Shown: positions 15,907 to 25,205, numbered from the stretch's first letter. The stretch: 64,000 nt of DNA from Oscillospiraceae bacterium (GCA_015065325.1 SVQO01000011.1:1-64000), one strand, 5' to 3'. Numbers and translations: made by a program. Notes: a model not told the origin generated them from the sequence alone.

Positions 15907-16695
15907 TTATACGTAGTAAATGAATTTATCCTGGTTTTTCTTGAAGATAAACAGACCGAGCACAAGAAAACCGAGGCCGAAAATCAAGCAATACAGCCAA
16001 ACGTTGATCTCGGGAACCGTATGGTACAACATAATTCTGCGGATGAAGTATAAAAACCAATACAACGGATTGAATTTGAAAATCATCATTAACCCCGGGT
16101 TATCGATGATAGCAATATCGTACATAATCGGGGTCATGTAGGTCCAAAGAGAAATAATGACACCGTAAATGTAGAACATATCGCGCAAAAATACAGCGAC
16201 CGTTGCCAAAATCATACTAAAGCCCAGGGTAAACATAAACAGGCAAAGATAAACGAAGGGAAGCAAAACGTGATGCCAGGTGATCCCCGTGCCGGTGGCA
16301 AGCAAAATGATATACAGAGGAATTTGGCTCAAAAGAAAGTTGATCCCGACAAACACGCACTTGGAAACGGGAAAGATATATTTTGGCATATAAACTTTAT
16401 TGATCAAACTGAAATTGGCTACAACACTGCTCATAGAAAGGTTCGACGCTTCGCTGAAATAGTTGAAGGCAACCAAGCCGCTCATCAAATACGCCAGGTA
16501 ATTCACTCCGGGTGTAGTAAATTTAAATACGTTTGTAAAGACGAGAGCCATAACCGCCATGGTCAGCACGGGATACAGAAGACTCCACAAAACGCCTAAA
16601 ACACTTCTCTTATATTTAACCTTAAAATCGCGGGAAACAAGCTGATGCAATAAAAAGCGATACTTTTTCCACACGTATTTCACGTTGTTCAGCAA
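15907..16695 (-). CDS. wzm: Polysaccharide/teichoic-acid ABC exporter, permease subunit
   Basis: A 262-residue ABC-2 type permease with about six membrane helices. The amphipathic N-terminal segment (VWKKYRFLLHQLVSRDFKVK) and YKRSVLGVLWSLLYP are hallmarks of the Wzm/TagG family. It carries an undecaprenyl-linked polymer across the membrane together with the ATPase encoded next. The gene comes right after the glycosyltransferase at 16713 with a 17-base gap. Confidence 0.95.
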   Translation of the reverse strand: MLNNVKYVWKKYRFLLHQLVSRDFKVKYKRSVLGVLWSLLYPVLTMAVMALVFTNVFKFTTPGVNYLAYLMSGLVAFNYFSEASNLSMSSVVANFSLINKVYMPKYIFPVSKCVFVGINFLLSQIPLYIILLATGTGITWHHVLLPFVYLCLFMFTLGFSMILATVAVFLRDMFYIYGVIISLWTYMTPIMYDIAIIDNPGLMMIFKFNPLYWFLYFIRRIMLYHTVPEINVWLYCLIFGLGFLVLGLFIFKKNQDKFIYYV

Positions 16696-16712
16696 GGCTT
16701 AAAACCTCTCTT

Positions 16713-17981
16713 TCATTCATATTGGCGGATCAGATCAATAATTGCACCCGCCTTGGCAGACCAATCGTTCTCCCTTGCCTCGCGATCAAGTAAAGCAAGG
16801 TATTCGGGATCGTTTTTCAGGCTTTCCGCTTTTTCAAGTTGCTCCAGGAAGCTATTGTGATCCGTTCCGATGAGAACACTTTCGTATTTTCTGCACTCAT
16901 TCATATCGGTGGTTACGATAGGCTTGTGCAGAGCCATATACTCAAACACCTTCACGGGGCTGGTAGCGCGGGTGATATCGTTGATCTTAAAGGGAATGGT
17001 CAGAATATCGCATTTTCTTGCGTAATTCTTCAAAACCTTATAATCCCTCGGACCGAGGAAATATACGTTATCCTCCACACTCATATTTTCGTCGAAGGAT
17101 TCGTCGTACTTAATACCGAACAGAACCACGGAATAGCGGTTTGTTGCCGCGATCTTCTTCAAAAGGTCGTAGTCGAACCACTTGGCAAGAGCTCCGTAAT
17201 AGCAAACGATGGGCTTATCTTTTTTAAGGATCTCGGCAAATTCCGGCTCAAATTCATACTCCTCGTCAAAGGTCTCGAAGAAGGCGTAATCCACACCGTT
17301 GGAGGAAAACGCCACGTTTTTCTCGCCTCGGTGGGAGATAACGTCTCGGTGAAGCATATCGGCGGTAACTACAACGAATACGTCCTCATTCGACATTGCA
17401 AATTCATATTTATCGACAATGTTCTGAGGAATTTCCTTGGTGCCGGCAAGCTCCGGAGAAATATCGTCGATATACTCGTAAATAAAGCGAAATCCTTTGG
17501 AAATGTAATCCTTGATCTGCTCTACGGAAAGTTTCCAGTCCGTAGAATAGAGCTGTACGTATTTCGGCTTTTCAGTCTTGGCAAGCTCCTTCATCAAGAT
17601 ACGGTTGAGCAGGATATTGTTATAGTTGACAAGGTAGATATTATCGGTCAATTTCTTGACGGTCTTCACCTTATCGGTCATAGTCGTCACTTCATAAAGA
17701 ACGAGGCAGCGATTTTTGGCTAAATTATTGGCAATGTGCTGCGGTCTCTGAAAAAGAGGAACCTGATAACCAAAGCTGCTTCGCCACAAAACGACGCGGT
17801 CAAAGTCTTCGCCGTCCAGAAGCTCACGAAAGATCCTATGATATTTTTTCGGATTGAAAAACACGGCAAAACTGATCTTATTCAAGTAATTTGCAACCAC
17901 GTAAGCGTAGAGTTTCTTACAAAAGCCCAAAAAGCCGTATTTTTTATAAACGTTCGCAAGCTTTGATAATTTGTCCTTCAT
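16713..17981 (-). CDS. Glycosyltransferase, GT4-like (TuaH-related)
   Basis: A 422-residue GT-B enzyme. The block WRSSFGYQVPLFQRPQHIA resembles the RPQH region of TuaH-type glycosyltransferases. The C-terminal donor lobe contains CYYGALAKWFDYDLL, VYFLGPRDYKVL and TSPVKVFEYMALHKPIVTTD. It lacks signal and membrane segments. It overlaps the stop of the TagA-family gene by four bases, so translation is coupled. It may add the second or third sugar of the linkage or repeat unit. Confidence 0.87.
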   Translation of the reverse strand: MKDKLSKLANVYKKYGFLGFCKKLYAYVVANYLNKISFAVFFNPKKYHRIFRELLDGEDFDRVVLWRSSFGYQVPLFQRPQHIANNLAKNRCLVLYEVTTMTDKVKTVKKLTDNIYLVNYNNILLNRILMKELAKTEKPKYVQLYSTDWKLSVEQIKDYISKGFRFIYEYIDDISPELAGTKEIPQNIVDKYEFAMSNEDVFVVVTADMLHRDVISHRGEKNVAFSSNGVDYAFFETFDEEYEFEPEFAEILKKDKPIVCYYGALAKWFDYDLLKKIAATNRYSVVLFGIKYDESFDENMSVEDNVYFLGPRDYKVLKNYARKCDILTIPFKINDITRATSPVKVFEYMALHKPIVTTDMNECRKYESVLIGTDHNSFLEQLEKAESLKNDPEYLALLDREARENDWSAKAGAIIDLIRQYE

Positions 17982-18703
17982 ACCTTCTTATCCTTTTTCA
18001 GCTTTTTTACTCGAAAGATAAATTTAACGTTATTCTGATAAAAGCGCTTCAGCCTGGACGGCTCTTTCAAAATGCGGTAAAGCCATTCCAAATTCAGACG
18101 GATAAAGAGTGCGGGTGCTCGTGCCTTGGTTCCGCTGAGTACGTCAAAGCTTCCGCCTACCCCGACGAACACTCCTTTGGAAAAATCCTTTAAATGCCGA
18201 TAGATCAACTGTTCCTGCTGAGGAACGCCAAGGGCTACCAAAACAAGATCGGGAGCAAGCGCTCGGATCTGATCGAAAACAGCATCCTTATCGGAAACGT
18301 ATCCGTCACAGGTTCCAACTACGGAAAGCGCAGGATATTTTTCTCGACACACCTTGCAAAGGGCATCGAGCACTTCCCTTTTTGCGCCGAAAAGATATAC
18401 ACTTTTTTTACCGCTGTTGCACGCGGAAAGCAAAAACTCCGCCAGCTCCACACCGGGAATTCGCTCCTTCACGGAAATGCCGAGCATTCGCGCCCCTTTA
18501 ACAATGCCGATCCCGTCTGCAATCAAAGTAGTATCCGGGTCCAGCAGCAAAACGCGAAGCTCGTCACTTTTCTCCGCCTGCATAAAAATCTCGGGATTTG
18601 CCGTTACGACAAACGTCCTTTGCTCGGTATTCAAAGCATTTTCGGCAAGAGCAAAGAAATCCGTACGAGAGTTCTGATAAAGTTTTTCGAAAAATGATTT
18701 CAC
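17978..18703 (-). CDS. tagA: WecG/TagA/CpsF-family glycosyltransferase (GT26)
   Basis: A 241-residue enzyme of the family that transfers ManNAc or a related sugar from its UDP donor to a lipid-linked acceptor. Recognisable blocks are VTANPEIFMQAEKSDE, LIADGIGIVKGARMLG, PGVELAEFLL, VYLFGAKREV, LVLVALGVPQQE and FVGVGGSFDVLSG. The start is GTG. It is the first gene of locus A, behind the promoter at 18772-18800. With WecB in the same operon it suggests a ManNAc-containing linkage unit as in wall teichoic acid. Confidence 0.94.
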   Translation of the reverse strand: MKSFFEKLYQNSRTDFFALAENALNTEQRTFVVTANPEIFMQAEKSDELRVLLLDPDTTLIADGIGIVKGARMLGISVKERIPGVELAEFLLSACNSGKKSVYLFGAKREVLDALCKVCREKYPALSVVGTCDGYVSDKDAVFDQIRALAPDLVLVALGVPQQEQLIYRHLKDFSKGVFVGVGGSFDVLSGTKARAPALFIRLNLEWLYRILKEPSRLKRFYQNNVKFIFRVKKLKKDKKV

Positions 18704-18771
18704 CGTCTCTCACCCATCCTTTTCTTCCCAACTTTATTCGCAAGCAAAGTAAGTGCAATTTTATCTTCTCC

Positions 18772-18800
18772 ATTATAAACCAATTTATTGAACAAATCAA
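18772..18800 (-). promoter_or_regulatory. Promoter of locus A
   Basis: TTGATT, 17 bases, TATAAT on the minus strand, about 70 bases before the tagA-like GTG. It probably drives the ten-gene operon down to the terminator at 8334. Confidence 0.78.
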
Positions 18801-18840
18801 CAACAAACGGGAAAAAAACGGAAACCTAGGCGGATTTTGT

Positions 18841-18874
18841 CAAAAAAAGAAGCCGCTTTCGCGACTTCTTTCGT
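18841..18874 (-). terminator. Terminator after the second phosphoglycosyl transferase gene
   Basis: On the minus strand GAAGTCGC-GAAA-GCGGCTTC (one G-U pair) is followed by seven T. It separates locus B transcripts from the locus A promoter. Confidence 0.85.
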
Positions 18875-18881
18875 TTGTAAT

Positions 18882-20291
18882 CTAATTTTGCTCGTCCTTT
18901 TGTTCTTTGATAATTCTATCAACCAGATCCTTGCGCTTTTCAGCAACGTCGATCCCCTCAGTACTCTCTTTGCTAAACACGACCTTTACCGTCAAAATCA
19001 AAAGCTTGATGTCAAGAAGCAAAGAGTAATTTTCGATGTACATCAGATCCAGACGAAGCTTATCATAACAAGAAGTATTATACTTGCCGTAAACCTGCGC
19101 AAAACCCGTAAGCCCCCCCTTTACCTTCGTACGATAAGCAAATTCCGGCATTTCCTTACAATACTTTTCGGCAAGCTGCCTTCTTTCGGGGCGAGGTCCC
19201 ACAAAGCTCATTTCGCCTTTAAAAATATTGATAAGCTGAGGAAGCTCATCCAATCTGGTGGCACGGATGAATTTTCCGACCTTGGTAATTCGGGGATCGT
19301 TTTCGGAAGCCATGATCGCGCCCGTAAATTTCTCTGCATCGGGACGCATACTCCTGAATTTGTAGATCTCAAATTCCTTATCCCCTACCGTGAGACGCTT
19401 TTGCTTGTAAAAGGCAGGACCTCCGTCCTCGCAACGAATTGCTATGGCAACGATCAGCATCACGGGCGAAAGAACGATCAAGGCAATACAGCTTAAAATA
19501 ATATCGATCAATCGTTTTACAAATCTATTGCCCAAAGAAAGCCCTGTTTGCTTGACGTAGAGCAACGGCGTATCAAACAAATTCATATTTTTGCCGCCGC
19601 GGATTAAAATATCCGTCAGTTTTGGAGCAAGATACACAACGATGCCTTCTTGATAACAATACTTCAAGATATCGTTACGAAGCTCTGCATTGACGTCGTT
19701 CAAAATCACAGCATCGTATTTTTGAACCTCTCCGATAATTTTTTGAAAATTCTCTTTTGCGGAGATCAGACCGGACACATTGTACTTTTCGGTACGCGTG
19801 TCCATTTTCAATTTGAGAGTCACGGCATCTTCTCTGCCATAAATCAAGAGCATCTTTCGCGGATGAAACAGTCGATAGAAAACATTCTTGAAAATGATTA
19901 TCAAAATCATCGACAGCACAATTTGAACCAAAGAAAGGAACAAAAGCGGCAACGGCGATACCATACGATTCGCAATTAGGGAAAGCTGAAAATACGTAAG
20001 GAAATTGGTTCCGAGCAAGGCTAGCGCCTGACCGATCGCAAGCTCAGCCCCCTTTGCCTGTCCGAATTTAAAGCAATCCAAGCTGCGGAATAACGTGATC
20101 AAAACCAGGGCGTAAACTCCCATCAAAACATACTTGCCGTTAAAAAGATAGGGGGGGAAGCCCGTGTTATAACCGTGACGCCAGAAAAGATAATAAAGCA
20201 CGGTCAAGAGAAAAACCTCAACGAAGCTCTCCAAACCTCTTAAAAGTACACGGCCATCTTCTTTAATATTTTTCATAAAACGAAATAACAC
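18882..20291 (-). CDS. Polytopic undecaprenyl-phosphate sugar-1-phosphate transferase, second copy
   Basis: A 469-residue paralog of the locus A enzyme, with the same architecture: N-terminal helices, a middle nucleotide-fold domain (LLIYGREDAVTLKLK) and a catalytic domain from about residue 260 (NRFVKRLIDIILSCIALIVL). Motifs include FYKQKRLTVGD, YKFRSM, TRLDELPQL, MSFVGPRPERR and GGLTGFAQVYGKYNTSCYD. The frame opens at a GTG; an ATG five codons later (20276) is an alternative, and neither has a strong ribosome site. It has its own promoter and terminator, so it is probably transcribed alone. It likely starts the repeat unit of locus B or of a third polymer. Confidence 0.92.
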   Translation of the reverse strand: MLFRFMKNIKEDGRVLLRGLESFVEVFLLTVLYYLFWRHGYNTGFPPYLFNGKYVLMGVYALVLITLFRSLDCFKFGQAKGAELAIGQALALLGTNFLTYFQLSLIANRMVSPLPLLFLSLVQIVLSMILIIIFKNVFYRLFHPRKMLLIYGREDAVTLKLKMDTRTEKYNVSGLISAKENFQKIIGEVQKYDAVILNDVNAELRNDILKYCYQEGIVVYLAPKLTDILIRGGKNMNLFDTPLLYVKQTGLSLGNRFVKRLIDIILSCIALIVLSPVMLIVAIAIRCEDGGPAFYKQKRLTVGDKEFEIYKFRSMRPDAEKFTGAIMASENDPRITKVGKFIRATRLDELPQLINIFKGEMSFVGPRPERRQLAEKYCKEMPEFAYRTKVKGGLTGFAQVYGKYNTSCYDKLRLDLMYIENYSLLLDIKLLILTVKVVFSKESTEGIDVAEKRKDLVDRIIKEQKDEQN

Positions 20292-20366
20292 ACTCTTTCT
20301 TCGTTTTAAGAAACAAAAAAATATACACTGTTTTTAAAAAACCGTATTTTTTGTTTCTTTTATCAC

Positions 20367-20395
20367 ATTTTAACACGCAAAAGCAAACAAGTCAA
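20367..20395 (-). promoter_or_regulatory. Promoter of the second phosphoglycosyl transferase gene
   Basis: TTGACT, 17 bases, TAAAAT on the minus strand, in the gap behind the nucleotidyltransferase-fold gene. It leaves a T-rich leader of about 70 bases. Confidence 0.75.
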
Positions 20396-20446
20396 CCGTT
20401 ATAATGAATTTAAAAATACCAAAAAATGTATTTGCAGTGCAAAAAG

Positions 20447-21604
20447 TCAGTTCAGTTTCAGTTGATCCATCAAATTCGCGACTCGTTTAACCTTTTCGTC
20501 GCTGACGTTACGGTTTTCGCGAACGTGCTGCACGGAGCGCTTCAAACCGCCTTTAAAAAGGAGACGAAACCAACGTCGAATCTGGCAAAACGGTAAGAGC
20601 CACTTGTAGCGGAGCAACACCGGATACTGATGCTTGATATGGTCGTACGGTAACCAAATATGAGCAAAAAAGCCGTTTAACAGCTTACTTTTACCGCTTT
20701 TTTCCAGTGCAACCTGATTGGCAACACTGCCAAAAATCCCGGCTTCAAGAAGATAATCCTGCATTTGCTCGGAAAGAGCGGTATGTTTTTTCTTTTCAAA
20801 CCAAACTGAGGAAAGGTGTTCCGCTGCATCGGAAAATGCAACGAGACCGAAACTCTCAAGATATTCCTGCTTCTTTTTCAAGTCCAAAGAAAGCTTTTCC
20901 CGCATCAGGGCAAGATCCACGAAGGGGCGAATACCACAGCCGCCGTGTGAAAAATGCTTCGCCATATGCATTACGTGGTGTGCGTAGAAGAACTCCCATT
21001 CGGTTTGCATCCGCGCCTTACACCCCTCCACCGGAACCACGTGATCCCAGATCACCCGAAAGATCTCTCCTTCTTCCTTATCTGCTTCATCAAAAAAATG
21101 CAGTTCCAAGTGAATTCCATCGGGTGAAAAGAAGGAGCGTTCTCCGGTCCATTGCCCTTTTGACCCGTAATTCGCTTGTTCCGTTACCACCTTGGTAGCA
21201 GCGTCGAGATCCTCTATACGTACCAAAATATCAATATCACTGCTGGTTCGCATCCAGGTTTCCGGGTAGTAAGGACGAAGCACGGAGCCTTTTAACGGAA
21301 TAAAGAGGATTTCTTCCTTTTCAAACAGTTCGGAAAGACGTTTCAACTCGTATTGCAGCTTTTCGCAGCGATACACTGCCATAAAAAGTTGCTTTTGGAA
21401 CTTTGACTCCCAATCCGTCGGAAGAACAATGGAATTTTTCTTCAAAGATGAAGCAACGACGTGAGCCAGATCGTGATTTTTTGCAACACGAAAAAGCTCC
21501 TCCGCTTCCTCGGGTGAAAATTCTTTTGGAAAATCCTCGGAAAGCGGTATGGAAAACACACCGTTTCCGATCAGAGAGATGACCTTTTCCTTTTTTGACA
21601 ACAT
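20447..21604 (-). CDS. Nucleotidyltransferase-fold protein (NTP_transf_5-like)
   Basis: A 385-residue cytosolic protein. The nucleotidyltransferase signature is visible as FIPLKGSVLRPYYP followed by MRTSSDIDILVRIED (GS...D-x-D). Then comes a histidine-rich helical stretch, EFFYAHHVMHMAKHFSHGG. This matches the uncharacterised NTP_transf_5 family, often found in polysaccharide loci. The true reaction is unknown: it could transfer a nucleotide or phosphate-containing group to a glycan or lipid intermediate. It begins 15 bases after the fnlC-like gene, so it is probably co-transcribed with the FucNAc genes. Confidence 0.78.
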   Translation of the reverse strand: MLSKKEKVISLIGNGVFSIPLSEDFPKEFSPEEAEELFRVAKNHDLAHVVASSLKKNSIVLPTDWESKFQKQLFMAVYRCEKLQYELKRLSELFEKEEILFIPLKGSVLRPYYPETWMRTSSDIDILVRIEDLDAATKVVTEQANYGSKGQWTGERSFFSPDGIHLELHFFDEADKEEGEIFRVIWDHVVPVEGCKARMQTEWEFFYAHHVMHMAKHFSHGGCGIRPFVDLALMREKLSLDLKKKQEYLESFGLVAFSDAAEHLSSVWFEKKKHTALSEQMQDYLLEAGIFGSVANQVALEKSGKSKLLNGFFAHIWLPYDHIKHQYPVLLRYKWLLPFCQIRRWFRLLFKGGLKRSVQHVRENRNVSDEKVKRVANLMDQLKLN

Positions 21605-21619
21605 TGAAAATTCCTTTGT

Positions 21620-22804
21620 TTAAAATTTTCTCCAAACCATTTTATCCACAACGCCGGTATAAGACTGGATGATCTTTACGACCTTTGTGGAAACGTTTTC
21701 CTCCACATATACAGGAACCGGAATGCCGTGATCGGCGTTTTCCGTCATATCGACTGCGGTCGTCACCGCCTGTAAAAGGCTCTTTTCATCGATTCCCGCA
21801 AGAATAAAGCAGGCCTTATCCAGTGCTTCGGGACGCTCGGTGGAGGTGCGAATACAAACTGCCGGGAAAGGCTTCCCAATACTCGTAAAGAAGCTGCTTT
21901 CCTCGGGAAGCGTACCGCTGTCGGAAACGACGGCAAAAGCATTCATCTGCAAATGATTATAATCGTGGAAGCCGAGAGGCTCGTGACGGATCACGCGCGG
22001 ATCCAATTTGAATCCGCTCTTTTCCAAGCGATTGCGACTTCTGGGGTGGCAGGAATACAAAATAGGCATATCGTATTTTTCCGCCAATTTGTTAATAGCG
22101 GTAAAGAGGCTTTCGAAGTTCTTTTCCGTATCGATATTCTCTTCGCGGTGTGCAGAAAGGAGAATATATCTTTTCTTTTCCAGTCCAAGCTTTTCCAAAA
22201 TGTTGCTTGCTTCGATCTCGGCAAGATTGTTATGAAGAACCTCAGCCATGGGCGAGCCCGTCACGTAGGTACGCTCCTTGGGAAGGCCGCATTCGTGCAG
22301 ATATCTGCGCGCGTGTTCGGAATAGGCAAGATTTACGTCGGAAATAATATCCACGATGCGACGGTTGGTTTCCTCCGGAAGGCACTCGTCCTTGCATCGA
22401 TTGCCGGCTTCCATATGAAAGATCGGAACATGAAGGCGCTTTGCCGCAATGGCGGAAAGACAGGAGTTGGTATCCCCTAAAACCAAAAGTGCGTCGGGCT
22501 TGATCTGACTCATCAGCTTATAGGAGCAGTTGATGATATTTCCGACAGTGGCACCAAGATCGTCACCAACCGCATCCATATATACCTCTGGATCGGCAAG
22601 CTTCAGGTCGTGGAAGAACACGCCGTTCAAGTTGTAGTCATAGTTCTGACCCGTATGGGCAAGGATGCAATCGAAATACTTGCGGCATTTGGTAATGACT
22701 GCCGCCAGACGAATGATCTCGGGACGGGTTCCCACGATGATCAAAAGTTTTAATCTTCCGTCGTTCTTAAATTTTACGTCAGAGTAATCCAGTTTGATAT
22801 TCAT
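21620..22804 (-). CDS. fnlC: UDP-2-acetamido-2,6-dideoxy-L-talose 2-epimerase (FnlC/CapG), WecB-like
   Basis: A 394-residue non-hydrolysing NDP-HexNAc 2-epimerase. Motifs are LIVGTRPEIIRLAAVITKC, HTGQNYDYNLNGVFF, VLGDTNSCLSAIAAKR, HMEAGNRCKDECLPEE and LSAHREENIDTE. The N-terminal HTGQNYD and AGNRC variants are those of the FnlC/CapG branch. Its place directly behind FnlA and FnlB makes the last step to UDP-N-acetyl-L-fucosamine the natural assignment. It starts right at the stop of the preceding gene. Confidence 0.92.
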   Translation of the reverse strand: MNIKLDYSDVKFKNDGRLKLLIIVGTRPEIIRLAAVITKCRKYFDCILAHTGQNYDYNLNGVFFHDLKLADPEVYMDAVGDDLGATVGNIINCSYKLMSQIKPDALLVLGDTNSCLSAIAAKRLHVPIFHMEAGNRCKDECLPEETNRRIVDIISDVNLAYSEHARRYLHECGLPKERTYVTGSPMAEVLHNNLAEIEASNILEKLGLEKKRYILLSAHREENIDTEKNFESLFTAINKLAEKYDMPILYSCHPRSRNRLEKSGFKLDPRVIRHEPLGFHDYNHLQMNAFAVVSDSGTLPEESSFFTSIGKPFPAVCIRTSTERPEALDKACFILAGIDEKSLLQAVTTAVDMTENADHGIPVPVYVEENVSTKVVKIIQSYTGVVDKMVWRKF

Positions 22805-24004
22805 TTATTCTACCACCTCAAAAAACGTATCGGGCTTTGCGGGATCAAAGCACTCATTTGCCCACATCAAGGTCACGAGTTCTTCGGTATCGGAAAGATT
22901 GATAATGTTATGGGTATAACCGGGGAGCATATGAATCGCTTCGATCTTTTCTCCCGTCACCTCAAAATTCAGTACTTCGTCAGAGCCAACCTTTCTCTGC
23001 TGAATAAGCCCCTTCCCCTTCACCACGATAAAAAATTCCCATTTCGTATGGTGCCAATGTTGCCCCTTAGTAATACCGGGTTTGGAAATATTTACCGAGA
23101 ACTGACCGCAATTTGTAGTTTTCAAAAGCTCGGTAAAGCTTCCCCGATCGTCGCAGTTCATCTTCAAGGGAAAGATCGCTTTTTCACGGGGGAGATAGGA
23201 AAGATAGGTGCTATAAAGCTTTTTTGCAAAGCTTCCCGCGGGAATCTCGGGCATCAAAAGCGTTTCGGGCTGGGCGTGAAAAGCATTTAAAAGCTCTACG
23301 ATCTCACCCAGAGTCACCTTGTGGGTTACGGGAGCGGCACAATATCTGCCGTCTTCGGTCAAAACGGTTTCAATCCCTTCGAATTCACAGTGATGCTCCC
23401 CGCCCTCTAATGCGCATAGCATCTCGTCGATCAGATCGTCGATATAGAGCAGCTCAAGCTGAACGGCGGGATCGTTCACGGTAATGGGCAGATCATTGGC
23501 AATGTTGTTACAGAAGGTAGCAACGGCGGAATTGTAATTGGGTCTGCACCACTTGCCAAACAAATTGGGAAAACGGTAAACCAGCACCTTTGCCCCGGTT
23601 TCTTCGCCGTAAGCAAATACCAATTCCTCCCCCGCTTTTTTGCTTCTGCCGTAATCGCTGTCGTAACGGCCGATGCAGGTAGCCTGGATCGAAGAAGAAA
23701 TCATCACGGGGCACGTGTTTTTGTACTTCTTTAAGGTATCAAGAAGCACGGAAGCAAAGCCAAAATTGCCCTGCATAAACTCCTCTGAATTTTGAGGGCG
23801 ATTTACTCCCGCAAGATTGAAAACGAAATCCGCTTCCTTGCAAGCAAGCTCCAATTCCTCCGGGGTGGAATCGATATCGTAAGAAAAGATCTCGTCGATC
23901 ACAAGCCCGGGGTGCGTCCGATCCTTGCCGTCCTTAATGCAATTCAAGGCCGCAACGAGGTTTTTCCCAACGAAGCCCGCCGCGCCGGTAACAAGAATTT
24001 TCAT
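22805..24004 (-). CDS. fnlB: Bifunctional NAD(P)-dependent reductase/cupin epimerase of UDP-L-FucNAc synthesis (FnlB/CapF)
   Basis: A 399-residue protein with an N-terminal Rossmann domain (KILVTGAAGFVGKNLVAAL, SSSIQATCIGRYDSDYGRSK with the Y-x-x-x-K pair) and a C-terminal cupin (GQFSVNISKPGITKGQHWHH, metal ligands in QHWHHTKWEFF). This fusion is characteristic of CapF, which reduces and epimerises the 4-keto intermediate. I chose the ATG at 24004: AAGGGTG lies nine bases upstream, whereas the earlier in-frame GTG has no room for a ribosome site. It is embedded between fnlA and fnlC. Confidence 0.95.
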   Translation of the reverse strand: MKILVTGAAGFVGKNLVAALNCIKDGKDRTHPGLVIDEIFSYDIDSTPEELELACKEADFVFNLAGVNRPQNSEEFMQGNFGFASVLLDTLKKYKNTCPVMISSSIQATCIGRYDSDYGRSKKAGEELVFAYGEETGAKVLVYRFPNLFGKWCRPNYNSAVATFCNNIANDLPITVNDPAVQLELLYIDDLIDEMLCALEGGEHHCEFEGIETVLTEDGRYCAAPVTHKVTLGEIVELLNAFHAQPETLLMPEIPAGSFAKKLYSTYLSYLPREKAIFPLKMNCDDRGSFTELLKTTNCGQFSVNISKPGITKGQHWHHTKWEFFIVVKGKGLIQQRKVGSDEVLNFEVTGEKIEAIHMLPGYTHNIINLSDTEELVTLMWANECFDPAKPDTFFEVVE

Positions 24005-24005
24005 T

Positions 24006-25058
24006 TTATTTTTCACCCTTCATCTTTGCCATTTCATCCTGAATATACTTCAAGGAGGCGATCTTCTCTTTCGTTTCCTGCAAATTCAAGCGTCTGGTAT
24101 TATTGGAGTTAAATTCCGTCAAGGGGTTGCGCTCGGCATCGCCCTTGTTAAAGTACTTGTCGTAATTCAGATCACGCTTGTCACAGGGTACGCGATAGAA
24201 GTTGCCAAGGTCGATGGCGTTGGCACACTCCTCGTTGGTCAAAAGGGTCTCGTACATTTTTTCGCCGTGACGGATACCGATCACCTTAATGGCGTTCTTA
24301 TCTCCGCCAAAAAGCTCGCAGACAGCCTCTGCCTGAGTCTGGATGGTGCAAGCAGGAGCCTTCTGCACCAGAATATCACCGCTTTCACCGTGCTCGAATG
24401 CAAAGAGCACAAGATCTACCGCTTCTTCCAAACTCATGATAAAACGAGTCATGGTTCCGTCAGTAATGGTAATGGGGTTTCCTGCGCGGATCTGATCGAT
24501 CCAAAGCGGGATCACGGAGCCGCGAGAGCACATTACGTTGCCGTAACGGGTACAGCAGATCTTGGTCTTTTCGGGGGAAACGGTACGGGACTTGGCAACG
24601 ATCACCTTCTCCATCATTGCCTTCGAAGTACCCATCGCATTGACGGGATACGCCGCCTTATCAGTAGAAAGGCAAACGATGTTTTTAACCCCTGCTTCAA
24701 TGGCGGCGGTCAGAACGTTTTCAGTGCCGAGAACGTTGGTCTTTACCGCCTCGATGGGAAAGAACTCACAGGAAGGAACCTGCTTGAGAGCGGCTGCGTG
24801 AAAAATATAGTCAACGCCGTTCATTGCATTCTTTACGGATGCAATGTCTCTGACGTCTCCGATATAAAACTTGATCTTTTGGGAAGCCTCGGGCATTCTT
24901 GCCTGAAATTCGTGCCGCATATCGTCCTGCTTCTTTTCATCGCGGGACAAGATACGGATCTCACCGATATCCGTCTCCAAAAAACGGTTCAGAACCGCAT
25001 TTCCAAAGCTTCCGGTACCACCGGTGATCAAAAGCGTTTTGTTTGTAAAAAGTGACAT
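24006..25058 (-). CDS. fnlA: UDP-N-acetylglucosamine 4,6-dehydratase/5-epimerase (FnlA/CapE)
   Basis: A 350-residue extended SDR that starts the UDP-L-FucNAc route. The NAD-binding TGGTGSFGNAVLNRF is at the N-terminus, and the catalytic stretch LSTDKAAYPVNAMGTSKAMM has the altered Y/K region of CapD/CapE-type dehydratases. The ending NNTRRLNLQETKEKI is shared by the FnlA branch. It is the first of the three fnl genes and is preceded by a 204-base leader with competing inverted repeats. Confidence 0.95.
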   Translation of the reverse strand: MSLFTNKTLLITGGTGSFGNAVLNRFLETDIGEIRILSRDEKKQDDMRHEFQARMPEASQKIKFYIGDVRDIASVKNAMNGVDYIFHAAALKQVPSCEFFPIEAVKTNVLGTENVLTAAIEAGVKNIVCLSTDKAAYPVNAMGTSKAMMEKVIVAKSRTVSPEKTKICCTRYGNVMCSRGSVIPLWIDQIRAGNPITITDGTMTRFIMSLEEAVDLVLFAFEHGESGDILVQKAPACTIQTQAEAVCELFGGDKNAIKVIGIRHGEKMYETLLTNEECANAIDLGNFYRVPCDKRDLNYDKYFNKGDAERNPLTEFNSNNTRRLNLQETKEKIASLKYIQDEMAKMKGEK

Positions 25059-25104
25059 AATTTTTCTCCTTTATTTACTAACTTACTCGTTCTTAAACAA
25101 TAAG

Positions 25105-25205
25105 AAATCGCCCGTTTGCTCTGCAATTCATTTAATCGTTCTTCTTAAAAAAATTTATGAGGTATTCTTTTTTCTGTTGAGCAGTATTCAACAGGCGATT
25201 TTTTA
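25105..25205 (-). promoter_or_regulatory. Structured leader upstream of fnlA (candidate attenuator)
   Basis: On the minus strand bases 25201-25190 (AAATCGCCTGTT) can pair over 12 bp with 25116-25105 (AACGGGCGATTT). A local hairpin, CTGTTGA facing TCAACAG at 25194-25174, uses part of the same first arm. The two folds exclude each other. No strong U-run follows the second arm, so this is only a candidate regulatory region. Confidence 0.4.

Noticed and set aside
23925-25055. 376-codon open frame on the plus strand
   Set aside because: It lies fully antisense to fnlA and fnlB, which have clear family motifs; it has no ribosome site and its protein is low in recognisable motifs.
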